Part shown: positions 8,151 through 19,000 of the stretch, one piece after another | Layout: each line of letters starts with the position of its first letter | Position numbering within the stretch: the first letter of the stretch is position 1 | Source of the DNA: Mesorhizobium australicum WSM2073 | Lineage (GTDB): Bacteria > Pseudomonadota > Alphaproteobacteria > Rhizobiales > Rhizobiaceae | NCBI RefSeq assembly: GCF_000230995.2 | Contig: NC_019973.1 | Location: 3,176,001-3,240,000, forward strand | DNA length: 64,000 nt | Direction: 5' to 3' | Notes under the pieces: generated by a model | What the model was told of the DNA's origin: nothing | Database searches by the model: none | What the model saw: only the letters and a program-made list of their open reading frames with translations | Made by a program: the position numbers and the translations under genes

Positions 8151-8697
8151 CTCCGGGATGGCGGATCGCGCCTTCCCGGATTCACCCCATGCAACAAGGC
8201 ACGACAATGTGGGAAGCCCTGATGCTGCTGCGGCTGATCGCATCGGCCAGCCCGAAATATTCGTTCGGCCGGCGCATCGATCATGCCGCAACGCCGCCGG
8301 CCTTGCCGGTCGACACGCTGCAAGGCGCGATCCGGCTGGAATTCGCCGCCTGGCGCCTGTCGCTGCCGATCTCGCGGCACGCCGATGGCCACGGAAATCA
8401 TGACCGCAAGATCGCGTGAGACCTGGCAAGGCGCTTGGCATGTCGGTGCTGATCGGCATAATGGCGCGGAGGGCATCGCGGCCAGCCATCCGATCCTCGG
8501 GTGCGCTCCAGCCAGGAAGAAGGAGCGCGACATGAGCCGCTTCGAAGCACCGCTCGACGCCGCCCGCAAGTGGGCGCGACCCCTCGTCACGACATCGTCC
8601 GCCTCAAGCCTCACCTGCGACCGCCGGCGTTTGGCCTCGCTTTGCATTGGCCAAAGCCCAGGCGGTCACCGCACCCCCAGCGAAAGATCATTCAGCC
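8151..8697. other. Stretch of ~550 bp without a confident gene
   Basis: It lies between the Spy-like terminator and the efflux operon. A 69-residue reading frame starts at 8208 (MWEALMLLRLIASASP) and ends at 8419, but I do not recognise it and see no strong ribosome-binding site. The part from about 8420 to 8690 has no convincing frame. A local TetR-type regulator, common beside RND operons, is not intact here. Confidence 0.4.
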
Positions 8698-9972
8698 ATG
8701 TCCATGCAGTCTAGCCAGTCCTCCCCGCCAGTTCGCCGGCTCGCGTCCTGGACGGCGCTTGCCGCGGCTCTTCTCCTGGCGGCCTGCTCACAGGAGGGCG
8801 GCAAGGCTCCCGCAGGCATGGGCGGCGTCGGCAAACCGGAAGTCGGCGTCGTCACGCTGCATCCGCAATCGGTGGCGATCACAGCCGAACTGTCGGGGCG
8901 CACGGCGGCCTCGCTGATCGCCGAGGTGCGTCCACAAGTGAACGGCATCATCCAGCAACGACTGTTCAAGGAAGGCAGCGAGGTGGCGGCGGGACAGCCG
9001 CTCTACCTCATCGACCCGGCGAGCTACAAGGCGGCTTATGACAGCGCGGTCGCGGCGCAGCAGAAGGCGGCGGCGGCGGTGCCTACCGCGCAGGCCAAGT
9101 TCGACAGATACGCCGGCCTGTTGAAGCAGAACGTTGTTTCCAAACAGGATTATGATGACGCCGCCGCCACGCTTGCGCAGGCGCAGGCGGATGTGGCTTC
9201 CGCCAAGGCGAGCGCCGAAACCGCGCGCATCAGCCTCGACCGCACCTCGATCACCGCGCCGATCGCAGGCCGCATCGACAAGTCCACGCTGACACCGGGC
9301 GCGCTGGTCACCGCCAACCAGGAGACGGTGCTGACCACGATCCGTTCGCTCGACCCGATCAATGTCGACGTCACGCAGTCGAGCACCAATTTGCTCAACC
9401 TGCGCCAGGCGATCTCGGAAGGGCGGCTGAAGTTCAGCGGCCCCAATGTCAGCGTCAAGCTGAAGCTCGAGAACGGCACCATCTACGCGCAGACCGGCAA
9501 GCTGGAATTCGCCGGCGCCAATGTCGACCAGACCACCGGCACGTTCGCGCTCAGGGCCGAGTTCCCCAACCCCGACCGCCTGCTTCTGCCGGGCATGTAT
9601 GTGCGGGCGCTGGTCGAGGAGGGCGTTGCCCAGAACAGTTTTCTCGTGCCGCAGCGCGCCGTCACCCGCAACACGAAGGGTGAGGCGACGGCCATGGTCA
9701 TCAATGCGCAGGGCAAGGTCGAGACGCGCGTGCTCGCCGTGCGCAACACCGTCGGCAACAGCTGGCTGGTCGACAGCGGCGTGGGCGATGGTGACCGTGT
9801 CATCGTCGAGGGCCTGCAGCTCGTGCGCCCCGGCGGCGATGCGACCGGCGTCGAAGTGACGATCGACGAGGCGACCGGTGAGATCAAGGATCGCGGCCAG
9901 ACCTCCGCCTTGCCGGCCCCATCCAAGGTGGCCAGCACCGGCCAGCAACCCGCCGCGTCGACCGGGAACTGA
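8698..9972 (+). CDS. RND efflux periplasmic adaptor (AcrA/MexA-like lipoprotein)
   Basis: The 424-residue membrane-fusion protein would link the RND pump to an outer-membrane channel. The ATG at 8698 starts a lipoprotein signal peptide with lipobox LLAAC (Cys30); an in-frame TTG at 8647 is less likely. It has the lipoyl half-motifs ([21 protein letters not shown] and [20 protein letters not shown] regions), an alpha-helical hairpin between them (~110-190), then beta-barrel and membrane-proximal domains. The pump gene starts 4 bp after its stop, so the two form one operon. Confidence 0.93.
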   Translation: MSMQSSQSSPPVRRLASWTALAAALLLAACSQEGGKAPAGMGGVGKPEVGVVTLHPQSVAITAELSGRTAASLIAEVRPQVNGIIQQRLFKEGSEVAAGQPLYLIDPASYKAAYDSAVAAQQKAAAAVPTAQAKFDRYAGLLKQNVVSKQDYDDAAATLAQAQADVASAKASAETARISLDRTSITAPIAGRIDKSTLTPGALVTANQETVLTTIRSLDPINVDVTQSSTNLLNLRQAISEGRLKFSGPNVSVKLKLENGTIYAQTGKLEFAGANVDQTTGTFALRAEFPNPDRLLLPGMYVRALVEEGVAQNSFLVPQRAVTRNTKGEATAMVINAQGKVETRVLAVRNTVGNSWLVDSGVGDGDRVIVEGLQLVRPGGDATGVEVTIDEATGEIKDRGQTSALPAPSKVASTGQQPAASTGN

Positions 9973-9976
9973 GACG

Positions 9977-12900
9977 ATGTCAGCATTTTTCATCAACCGG
10001 CCGATCTTCGCCTGGGTGATCGCCATCGTGATCATGCTGGGCGGTCTGCTCGCACTCACCACGCTGCCGATCTCGCAATATCCGCAGATCGCGCCGACCA
10101 CGGTCAATATCAGCGCCACCTATCCGGGCGCGGACGCCCAGACGGTCGAGAACTCGGTGACCAAGGTCATCGAGCAAGGCATGACCGGCATCGACAATCT
10201 CGACTACATGACGGCGACCTCGACCGCGACCGGTTCGGCCTCGATCACGCTGACCTTCACCAGTTCGGCCGACCCCGACACCGCCCAGGTGCAGACGCAG
10301 AACAAGCTGCAGCTGGTGCAGTCGCAACTGCCGCAGGTAGTGCAGAGCAACGGCATCACCGTCTCCAAATCCTCGACCGGCTTCCTGATGGTCATCGGCT
10401 TCGTCTCCAGCGACGGCAAGATGAACTCGACCGACCTCGCCGACTATGTCGACGCCACCGTCAACGACACGCTGAAGCGCGTCGAAGGCGTGGGCTCGAC
10501 GCAGCTCTTCGGCTCGGGCTATGCGATGCGGATCTGGCTCGACCCCGACAAGCTGGCCAAATACGCGCTGATGCCAAGCGACGTGGCGAGCGCCATCGAG
10601 GCGCAGAACACGCAGGTTTCGGCCGGCCAGCTCGGCGGTCTGCCGGCGCGCAAGGGCCAGCAGCTCAACGCCACGGTGACCGCCAAGAGCCGGCTGCAAA
10701 CCGCCGAACAGTTCCGCAACATCATCCTGAAGAGCCAGACGGACGGCTCGCTGGTCCGCCTCAACGACGTCGCCACCGTCGAACTCGGCGCCGAAAGCTA
10801 TACGACGCAAGCCAACTACAACGGCAAGCCGGCGGCGGGCGTCGCCGTCAACCTGGCGACCGGTGCCAACGCGATCAGCACCGCCGAAGCGGTGCGCTCG
10901 ACGATAAACCGGCTGAGCTCGACCTTCCCGCAAGGCGTCGAGGTCGTCTATCCCTACGACACCTCGCCCTTCGTGCGGCTGTCGATCGAGGAGGTGGTCA
11001 AGACGCTAGCCGAGGCGATCGTGCTGGTGTTCCTGGTGATGTTCATCTTCCTGCAGAACTTGCGGGCGACGATCATCCCGACCATCGCGGTGCCGGTGGT
11101 GCTGCTGGGCACGTTCGGCGTGCTGTCGCTGTTCGGCTATTCGGTCAACACGCTGACCATGTTCGCCATGGTGCTGGCCATCGGCCTGCTCGTCGACGAC
11201 GCCATCGTCGTGGTCGAGAATGTCGAACGCGTCATGCAGGAGGAAGATCTGTCGCCGAAGGAGGCGACGCGAAAATCGATGAACGAGATCACCGGCGCGC
11301 TGGTCGGCATCGCCACCGTGCTGTCGGCGGTGTTCGTGCCGATGGCCTTCTTCGGCGGCTCGACCGGCATCATCTACCGGCAGTTCTCGGTGACCATCGT
11401 CTCGGCCATGGTGCTGTCCGTGCTGGTGGCTCTGGTGCTGACGCCGGCATTGTGCGCCACGATCCTGCGGCGGCCGAAGGACCATGCCACGCAGACCGGT
11501 CCGTTCGGCTGGTTCAACAGGATGTTCGATCGCGGCACGACGGCCTATCGCGACGGCTCGCACGGCATCATCAACCGGTCGTGGCGATTTCTTGCCATCT
11601 TCCTCGCCATCGTCGTCGCCATGGGCTGGATGTTTGCGCGGTTGCCGAGCTCGTTCCTGCCGGAAGAAGACCAGGGCATCCTGATCACCAGCGTGCAATT
11701 GCCGGTCGGCGCCACGCAGGACCGCACGGAGCGCGTGCTGAAGCAAGTCACCGACCACTATCTCAACGACGAAAAGGACGCCGTCGACGGGGTCTTCACC
11801 GCGTCGGGCTTCGGCTTCGGCGGAGCCGGGCAGAATGTCGGCATCGGCTTCGTGCGGCTGAAGGATTTCGCCCAGCGCAAGTCGTCCGCAATGGCCGCGC
11901 AGGCGATCGCCGGCCGCGCCATGGGCGCGTTCTCCAAGATCAGGGATGCGCAGGTCTTCGCGCTGGCGCCCCCGGCCATCCAGGGCTTCGGCAACACCAA
12001 CGGCTTCGATTTCTACCTGCAGGACGTCAACGGCGCCGGCCATGACGCGCTGATCCAGACGCGCAACCAGCTTCTGGCCTTGGCTGGGCAGAGCAAGGTG
12101 CTCGCAAACACGCGTCCCAACGGCCAGGAGGACCAGCCGCAATTCTCGGTCGACATCGACCAGGAGAAGGCGAGCGCGCTGGGCGTCAGCCTTGCCGACA
12201 TCAACAACACGTTGTCCAGCGCCTGGGGCAGCGATTACGTCAACGACTTCATCGATCGCGGACGGGTGAAGCCGGTCTACATGCAATCGGACGCGAATTT
12301 CCGCATGCAGCCGGAGGATCTCGACAAATGGCAGGTTCGCAATTCAAGCGGCGCCATGGTGCCGTTCTCGGCCTTTGCCTCCAGCCACTGGACATTCGGT
12401 TCGCCCCGGCTCGAACGCTATAATGGTTCGGCCGCGGTCGAGATCCAGGGCGCGGCGGCAGCGGGCGTGAGCTCGGGTGCGGCGATGGACGAGATCGACA
12501 AACTCGTCGCGCAACTGCCGGCCGGCTATTCGCATGAATGGACCGGGCTGTCGCATCAGGAGCGGCTTTCGGGCAACCAGGCGATGTCGCTCTATGCGAT
12601 CTCGGCCTTGGTCGTGTTCCTGTGCCTGGCCGCGCTCTATGAGAGCTGGTCGATCCCGTTCGCGGTGATGCTGTCGGTACCGATCGGCATCTTCGGCGCG
12701 CTGCTGGCGGCAAGCCTGTTCGGCCAGACCAACGACGTCTATTTCAAGGTCGGCCTGCTGACCACGATCGGCCTCGCCGCCAAGAACGCCATCCTGATCG
12801 TCGAGTTCGCCATTGAACGGCAGGCGGCCGGCATGGGGCTGGTGGAGGCAACGCTCGAGGCGGCGCGACAGCGGTTGCGGCCGATCCTGATGACGTCGCT

Positions 12901-13132
12901 GGCCTTCATCCTCGGCGTCACGCCGCTTGCGATCGCCAGCGGCGCCGGCTCGGGCGCGCAGAACTCCGTCGGCATCGGCGTGATGGGCGGCATGATCGCC
13001 GCGACCGTGATCGGTGTGTTCCTGGTGCCGCTGCTGTTCGTCACGGTGCGGCGCATCTTCAAGGGCAGGGTGGCCAAACCAGATCCCGGGCAGGATACGG
13101 GCGAAACGCCGGTGACGGCCAACCAGCAGTAA
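9977..13132 (+). CDS. RND multidrug efflux pump, inner-membrane subunit (AcrB-like, HAE1)
   Basis: A proton-driven exporter of 1,051 residues, the standard size for hydrophobe/amphiphile efflux-1 proteins. It begins [17 protein letters not shown], the first transmembrane helix. The proton-relay residues are present: paired Asp in [14 protein letters not shown] and Lys in [14 protein letters not shown]. Two large periplasmic loops follow helices 1 and 7. The start at 9977 is chosen over an upstream in-frame codon because it matches the family N-terminus and follows the adaptor gene by 4 bp. The cognate outer-membrane channel downstream is only a remnant. Confidence 0.96.
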   Translation: MSAFFINRPIFAWVIAIVIMLGGLLALTTLPISQYPQIAPTTVNISATYPGADAQTVENSVTKVIEQGMTGIDNLDYMTATSTATGSASITLTFTSSADPDTAQVQTQNKLQLVQSQLPQVVQSNGITVSKSSTGFLMVIGFVSSDGKMNSTDLADYVDATVNDTLKRVEGVGSTQLFGSGYAMRIWLDPDKLAKYALMPSDVASAIEAQNTQVSAGQLGGLPARKGQQLNATVTAKSRLQTAEQFRNIILKSQTDGSLVRLNDVATVELGAESYTTQANYNGKPAAGVAVNLATGANAISTAEAVRSTINRLSSTFPQGVEVVYPYDTSPFVRLSIEEVVKTLAEAIVLVFLVMFIFLQNLRATIIPTIAVPVVLLGTFGVLSLFGYSVNTLTMFAMVLAIGLLVDDAIVVVENVERVMQEEDLSPKEATRKSMNEITGALVGIATVLSAVFVPMAFFGGSTGIIYRQFSVTIVSAMVLSVLVALVLTPALCATILRRPKDHATQTGPFGWFNRMFDRGTTAYRDGSHGIINRSWRFLAIFLAIVVAMGWMFARLPSSFLPEEDQGILITSVQLPVGATQDRTERVLKQVTDHYLNDEKDAVDGVFTASGFGFGGAGQNVGIGFVRLKDFAQRKSSAMAAQAIAGRAMGAFSKIRDAQVFALAPPAIQGFGNTNGFDFYLQDVNGAGHDALIQTRNQLLALAGQSKVLANTRPNGQEDQPQFSVDIDQEKASALGVSLADINNTLSSAWGSDYVNDFIDRGRVKPVYMQSDANFRMQPEDLDKWQVRNSSGAMVPFSAFASSHWTFGSPRLERYNGSAAVEIQGAAAAGVSSGAAMDEIDKLVAQLPAGYSHEWTGLSHQERLSGNQAMSLYAISALVVFLCLAALYESWSIPFAVMLSVPIGIFGALLAASLFGQTNDVYFKVGLLTTIGLAAKNAILIVEFAIERQAAGMGLVEATLEAARQRLRPILMTSLAFILGVTPLAIASGAGSGAQNSVGIGVMGGMIAATVIGVFLVPLLFVTVRRIFKGRVAKPDPGQDTGETPVTANQQ

Positions 13133-13143
13133 GGGTTCTTCAC

Positions 13144-13365
13144 ATGACAGGTTTTGAACGTGGCTCGGTGGCCGAGGCGGCCCAGCGCTCGCTCTACTCG
13201 GTCGAGGATTCGCTGTTGCAGAGCCGCGTCCTTCTGGCGACCGACTACATCGCCCTCAACAAGGCGCTCGGCGGCGGCTGGGACGGCGCGGTCGACAGCG
13301 CCAGGCCCGAGATCGTCGACGGCAAGACCGGTCCGCGGCTGGCGAAGGTGGCCGGCCAGAGTTGA
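13144..13365 (+). pseudogene. C-terminal remnant of an outer-membrane efflux channel (OprM/NodT-like)
   Basis: This 73-codon frame starts 11 bp after the pump gene, with AAGGG upstream. Its body, RSLYSVEDSLLQSRVLLATD followed by YIALNKALGGGWDG, matches the last helix and terminal motif of outer-membrane factors, which are normally about 470 residues. The signal peptide, lipobox and barrel strands are all missing, so the product cannot form a channel. The simplest reading is an internal deletion that fused the original start region to the 3' end. The pump would then have to use a channel encoded elsewhere. It could alternatively be expressed as a small protein. Confidence 0.75.
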
Positions 13366-13587
13366 CCGGTTCGGGTTCCCGCAGGGCTTCCAGGCTGGGG
13401 AACGCTTGCAATGCGATGCCATCATCAAGCTGAATTATCTTGGCGACGGCCTGGATTTCACCATGGCGCTGCCGTTGCGCGGGACCAGGCCGGCGCGGGC
13501 CTAGTCCTGATGCCGGTGAAAGTGGCACTTTTGGCGATAGCTCGCGCATCGCTTCGCTGATATTGGTGGCGTCCAGAAAATTCCTGG

Positions 13588-14679
13588 ATGCAAGAGATGA
13601 CATCGAATTCAGATAAGGCGGAAACGGTCGAGCAGTTGCTGGAAACGCCCGACCTTGCCAGCGCGCTGGAAAGCGAACAGTTCAAGAAGTTCCTCGACCA
13701 GGTGCCGATTGCCATCGCCGTTTCGGACCTCGGCGGGCAGGAACGTGTCGTCTATGCCAATCCGGAGTTCGAGAAACTGTCGGGCCTGAAGGCGGCCAGC
13801 CTCGCCCAGAAGAATTGGGCGGCACTTTCCGGCATTGGCCTGCACCAGCAGAAGGACAGCGCGCTGTCCGATGCGGTGGTCGACGGGACCGATTTCGTCG
13901 GCACGTTCCGGCTCGAGCGGGCCGAGGACAAGCTTGCGATCGTCGACGTCTATTCCAACGTCATCGAGGATGACAACGGCAAGGCCTGCTTCCGGCTGGT
14001 GGCACTGGTCGACGTCTCGGCCCATGGCGAGACCGAAGATGCGCGCTCGATCGAGGAGCGCGTCCGCGAGAAAGACACGCTGCTGCGGGAATTGCAGCAC
14101 CGGGTGAAGAACAATCTGCAGATGATCACCGCCCTGATCCGCCTCGAAACGCGCAATGCGACCGAGCCGGACCGGAAACGCTTCGAAAGACTGGCCGGCC
14201 GCGTCGACGCCTTGGCCATCCTCTATCAAACGCTATCGGGCGAGGAGCACAAGGAGGAGGTCGATCTCGGCGTCTATCTGAGCCAGATCGCGTCAGCCGT
14301 GATGAGTTCGCATGCTGTCGAGGGCATTCGCCTCGACATGAAGGTGGACACCTACCCGGTTTCGATCAACGTTGCCATGCCCACCGGCCTGGTGGTCAAC
14401 GAATTGCTGACCAACGCGCTCAAGCATGCATTTCGCGGGCGTGACAGCGGGACGATCACGCTGCACAGCGTCGTGAACGGGGATGGCTGCCGCGTCGTCG
14501 TCGCCGATGACGGGATCGGGTTGCCGGAAGGCGAGAGCTGGCCCAAGCAAGGCAAGCTCGGCGCGCTCATCGCACAATCGCTGACAGAGAACGCCAAGGC
14601 TGAGTTCGACGTGACTTCCAGCGCCGACGAAGGCACGCGGGTCACGATCGTGTTCAAGCGCTCCGCCGCCGCGGCCTAG
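13588..14679 (+). CDS. PAS-domain sensor histidine kinase, HWE/HisKA_2 type
   Basis: A 363-residue soluble kinase. An N-terminal PAS domain (~35-150, with VVYANPEFEKLSGL) precedes a HisKA_2 dimerisation domain with phospho-acceptor motif RELQHRVKNNLQMI (~170). The ATPase domain carries NELLTNALKHAF and ADDGIGLPEG. No membrane segment is visible. Such kinases often act in light, redox or general stress signalling in rhizobia; the cognate regulator is not next to it. Start ATG at 13588 or 13597; neither has a strong ribosome-binding site. The 222 bp before it hold no recognisable gene. Confidence 0.9.
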   Translation: MQEMTSNSDKAETVEQLLETPDLASALESEQFKKFLDQVPIAIAVSDLGGQERVVYANPEFEKLSGLKAASLAQKNWAALSGIGLHQQKDSALSDAVVDGTDFVGTFRLERAEDKLAIVDVYSNVIEDDNGKACFRLVALVDVSAHGETEDARSIEERVREKDTLLRELQHRVKNNLQMITALIRLETRNATEPDRKRFERLAGRVDALAILYQTLSGEEHKEEVDLGVYLSQIASAVMSSHAVEGIRLDMKVDTYPVSINVAMPTGLVVNELLTNALKHAFRGRDSGTITLHSVVNGDGCRVVVADDGIGLPEGESWPKQGKLGALIAQSLTENAKAEFDVTSSADEGTRVTIVFKRSAAAA

Positions 14680-14703
14680 GCAATTCCAGGAAACCAACTG
14701 GTT

Positions 14704-15104
14704 AGGGCGGGTTCGGCGTTCTGCCAAATCCAGTCTGGAGCGGCGATCCTGCGCATGCTGCGCGACGACGGTCCCCAGTCGCGTGCCGAACTGGCGCGGC
14801 GCACGGCGCTTTCGCCCACCACGCTGACCGATCTACGGCGCATCTGCTCAGGGCAGGGACCGTCGTCGAACTCAACCGGGCCGCCGCCAGCGACGCGTCC
14901 GTGGGCCGGCGGCCATCGGTGTCGCGCCGGCGCCCGATGCCCTGTCGGTGGCGGAATCGCCTTACGGCATCGGCCGTCTCCGTCTCTGGCCGTGCCCCCA
15001 TCGAGGCATCCGCGCTGTCTCACGACAGCCAGGCCGGTTCATCCTATTGCATTGCTGCCGGGCAGGTTTTCGCCTCGGGGCATGGAGGGATGAAGCACAA
15101 GTGA
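14704..15104 (+). pseudogene. Decayed ROK-family transcriptional regulator
   Basis: Pieces of a ROK repressor can be read in order but in different frames. From 14734: SGAAILRMLRDDGPQSRAEL and LARRTALSPTTLTDL, the typical ROK helix-turn-helix. After a shift near 14840: LLRAGTVVELNRAAASDASV. After a further shift: GVAPAPDALSV. A last piece, possibly ROK-like, reads ALSHDSQ and ends GQVFASGHGGMKHK at the TGA 15102-15104. ROK repressors are about 380-400 residues, so most of the sugar-kinase-like domain is also deleted. The stop overlaps the GTG of the downstream exporter, suggesting the two were once coupled. Confidence 0.75.
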
Positions 15105-15982
15105 CATCAATGCCGCTTGCCAGCCGCGAAGCCGCACCCTTGCCGGTCGCGGCGCTGATGGGGGCCATGGTGTCGATCCAGATCGGCGCCACCTTCGCCA
15201 AGACGCTGTTTCCGGTGATCGGCGCGCAAGGCACGACGACGCTCAGGCTGGTCATCGGCGCGCTGATGCTGATCGCGGTGCTGCGGCCCTGGCAGGTACG
15301 GCCCTCGCGCGCCACCATGCCGTGGCTCATCGCCTATGGGGTGACGCTGTGCGCGCTCAACCTTCTGTTCTACGCGGCACTTGCCAGGATCCCGCTTGGC
15401 GTCGCGGTGGCGCTGGAGTTTTCCGGTCCGCTGCTGGTGGCGACACTGACCTCTCGGCGGGCCAGCGACTTTGCCTGGATCGCACTTGCGGTCGCCGGCA
15501 TCGTGCTGTTGTCGCCCTTCATCCACTCGCTCAAGCCGCTCGACCCGATCGGCGTGATGCTGGCGCTGGCGGCCGGCGGGTTCTGGGCGCTCTATATCGT
15601 TCTGGCGCAGAAGGCGGGCGCGGAACTCGGCACCCGCACCACCGCCTATGGCATGGCGATCGCCGCTGTGCTGGTGCTGCCCTTTGGCATTGCCGAGGCG
15701 GGAAGCGGCCTGCTCGCGCCGTCGATCCTGGTCAGCGCGCTGCTCGTCGGCCTGTTCTCGAGCGCGCTGCCGTTCTTCCTGGAGATGGTGGCGCTGACCC
15801 GCATGCCGGCGCGCATCTATGGCACGCTGACCTGCCTCGAGCCGGGGCTTGGCGCGCTGGCCGGGTTCCTGTTCCTGCGGGAAAGCCTGACCACGCCGCA
15901 ATTGGCCGGCATCGCCGCCGTGATCGTGGCCGCCGCCGGCACCGCGCTAACCTCGAAGCCGCCGGTGCCGTCGCCGGAGTAG
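15101..15982 (+). CDS. EamA-family exporter, RhtA-like
   Basis: A 293-residue integral membrane protein with about ten hydrophobic helices and two EamA repeats. Segments such as MVSIQIGATFAKTLFPVIGA, GVAVALEFSGPL and EMVALTRMPARIYGTL closely follow the E. coli threonine/homoserine exporter RhtA. It probably exports amino acids or similar small metabolites across the inner membrane; the exact substrate is unproven. GTG at 15101 is preferred because GAGGGA lies 10 nt upstream; ATG at 15110 is the alternative. It follows the decayed ROK gene and converges on the autotransporter. Confidence 0.85.
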   Translation: MTSMPLASREAAPLPVAALMGAMVSIQIGATFAKTLFPVIGAQGTTTLRLVIGALMLIAVLRPWQVRPSRATMPWLIAYGVTLCALNLLFYAALARIPLGVAVALEFSGPLLVATLTSRRASDFAWIALAVAGIVLLSPFIHSLKPLDPIGVMLALAAGGFWALYIVLAQKAGAELGTRTTAYGMAIAAVLVLPFGIAEAGSGLLAPSILVSALLVGLFSSALPFFLEMVALTRMPARIYGTLTCLEPGLGALAGFLFLRESLTTPQLAGIAAVIVAAAGTALTSKPPVPSPE

Positions 15983-16043
15983 GGGGCGGACGCCGGGACC
16001 GCCCGGCGACGTCAATTTGGCGCGAGCCGGCGGCCTGTTGTCG

Positions 16044-19000
16044 TCAGAACTTGACGCTGAGGTTTGCCTTGGCGCCGTTGTCGACGGTGCCACCACCGAA
16101 CTGCCCGGAATAGGACAGGCCGAGCGTGGCATTGGGCGACATTTTCATGTCGACGCCGGCTTCGATTACCGCCGCGTTCCTGGCGATCGGTATGCCGGCG
16201 ATGGTGAAGGCGTCGCCGCCGGCGAAGGCGAAACTTGAAGTCGGCGTGACGTCGCCGAAAGCGTGGCGCCAGCCGAGCATGCCGCGCGCGGTGGCATTGA
16301 CGCCGCCAAGCCCAAAATCGGTCGAGCCGCGCAAGCCGAGCGTGGCGAAGGTGACGTTGCTGCTCGCGCCAGCGCTGGTCAAGGCCGCCGCACCGCCGGT
16401 TTCGCTGAAGCCTTCAGTGTGCAGGCTGACATAAGCGAGGTTGGCGAAGGGTTCGAACTTGAAGGCCCCGCTGGTCTCGGCCTTGTAGGCGAGATCGCCG
16501 AACATCTGCGCGGTGCCCGCATCGTAGTTGGCCGAGAGCTGATCGGCAAAACCGGTGAAGGCGACGGAGCGCTTGGTCGAGAGGCTGCTCCAGCTGTAGG
16601 CCGCACCGGTGCGGAAGGCGATGGCGCCCCAATTGGTGCCGCCATAGAGGCCGAGATGGTAGCTGTCGCTCTTGCCGGAGGAATTGCGATCGTCGGCGTT
16701 GAAGGAGGAATGGCTGTAGCCGCCGAGAACACCGACGCGCCAGCCGCCGACCAAAGTGTCGGCGCCGGCCAGCAGGCCGCCGGTCGAGCGGTCGAAGGCG
16801 GCGGCGTTGCCGTCGCTGGCGCTACTGCCCGTGGAACCGAACGCCTGGCCCCAGACGGCGAAGCGATCGGTATCGGCGGCGACCATCTCGGGGCCGCCCT
16901 CGCCATAGGCCATGACCGGAAGCGCCGCCGCGCCGGCATCGCCGAAGGCGGCAGCGATGCGGCTGTTGGCGGCGTCGCGAACGAAGCGGGAGTCCTCGAT
17001 CAGCAGGCCCTTGGCCGAGGCATGGATTTCGCCGGAAAGCTGGTCGAAAGCGTCCTGGGCGGCTGCCTCGCTCGACAAGGCAAAGATGGCATCGAAGAGC
17101 GGATTGCCGGCGCCAAGGCTTTCGGCGCCGCCGCCGGTGGCGATCTGGTTCGGCGTCAGGCCTACACTGGCAAAGCTTGCCTTGGCCAGGTTGAGATAGA
17201 CATTGTTCGCGTCATAGGTGAGCGTCGGCGCAATGAAGATCGAGCCGTCTTCGAGACTGGCCTTGTCGAAGGTGCCGGTGACACCGCCCGCCGCCGTGAC
17301 GATCGTATAGGTCGTGCCGGTCGCATAATCCGGATAGGGTATGACGTCGACCGTGCCGCCGCCAATCGTCACCGTACCGGTGGCGTTGATCCGATCGGAT
17401 GTGCCGCCGATTTCGACTTCAACTGCGTAAGTCGAACCGGCCGAGAAGGCTGTGTTGCTAACATTGATCGTGCCGATCGAATTGCCCGGTGCAAAGGTGC
17501 CGCCCGAAGCAATGGTCACAATGCCTACCGTGCCCGACCCGCCAAGCAGGCCGCCGGTGACATTTATCGCGCCGCCGAGCGAGCCGTTGACATAGAGGCC
17601 GCCGCCGAGAACGTTCGTCGTCCCGGTGAAGCCGGAGGAATTGCTGGTCAACTTGGTGTTGCCGGCGATCTGGTTGATCGTCCCCAGTCCGCTGATCGCC
17701 GAAGCGAAGCCATTGTTCGCGCTGGTATGGTTGAAATTGAGCGTGCCGGTGCCGGAGCCGAACTGCAACGTTGCCGAATCGAGGACGCCGGCGCCCGCCG
17801 CCGCGGAGCCCGCCGCGCCGCCGATGTTAAGCGCGCCGACAGAGCCGGCCTGGCTGGCGATCGCGGTAGAGCCGTCCACCAGAGCGGTGCCGCCGTTGGA
17901 GAGCGTCACCGAAGCAGTGCCGCTGAACCCGATATCCAGGTCGCCGTGCATCTCCCACAGTGAGGCCGGGCCATCAACGGTTGCCTGGCCGGTGGCACCG
18001 GCGGCGAACGCCATGTAGGTGCCGCCGCCGGATGCGACGCCGCCATTGGTGACGGCAAGCGTGCCGATTCCCAGACCGCCAAGGTACATGCCGTTCTTGT
18101 TGGTCCATTTCGAGCCCACGCCGTCGACGGTAACCGCACCGGTGGCTGTCGCCGCCTGGCCGACAAAGACGGAATCTGCATCCGCTGAACCGCCGCTGGA
18201 GATGGAAAGCGCCGCGTGACCGGCGCTTCCCAGGATAAGATTGTCATCGGTGCTCCAGGAGGATCCCGCCCCGTCCACCGTCACGGTGGCGGTTGCGGTT
18301 TCAAACACTGCGAGGAGTGCGGCCTGGTTGAGGACATGGCCGCCATCTGCCACCTGGAGCGTGCCGGCGCCCTTGAAACCGAGGAACAGGTCGCCGGAAT
18401 TCGTCCAGCTCGAACCCGGTCCATCGACCGTGACGGTGCCCATGGACCCGACGTCGTAGCCCGCAGAGCCAGTCTGGTTGCTAACGGCGCCGCCATTGGT
18501 GATGTCGAGCGTGCCGGTTCCTGATTGGCCAACAATGAGTTCGCCCGTATTCGCCCAGGTTGAGCCGGTGCCGTCGACGAACGCCATGCCGATGGAGCCC
18601 GTCTTCGCGCCGACAGCGGCCCAGGTGTTGCTGACCACGCCGCCGTGAGTGATCCCCAGTGCGCCGTTACCCAAATTGCCCACAATCAGGTTGGAGCTGT
18701 TTGTCCAGATCGAGCCGGCGCCATCGACGAACGCGATGCCGGTCGAGCCCGTCTGCGCGCCGATCATACCGATGGTGTTGCTGACCGCGCCGCTATTCGA
18801 GACCGTCAGCGTACCCTGGCCCTGGAAGCCGATGAAGAGGTCCGAAGTGTTGGTCCAGGCCGAGCCGACGCCGTCGACCGCCACCAGGCCCTTGGAGCCC
18901 GCGGCATAGCCGGCATAGCCCACCGAACTGGTGACCGCGCCGCCATTCGTGACCGTCAGCGCGCCGAAGCCCGCGTTCCCAACCGCAAGGGCCGCGTTCG

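Noticed and set aside
8190..8419. Small ORF between the Spy-like and RND genes
   Set aside because: No ribosome-binding site or family match; kept only as a remark on the gene-free stretch.
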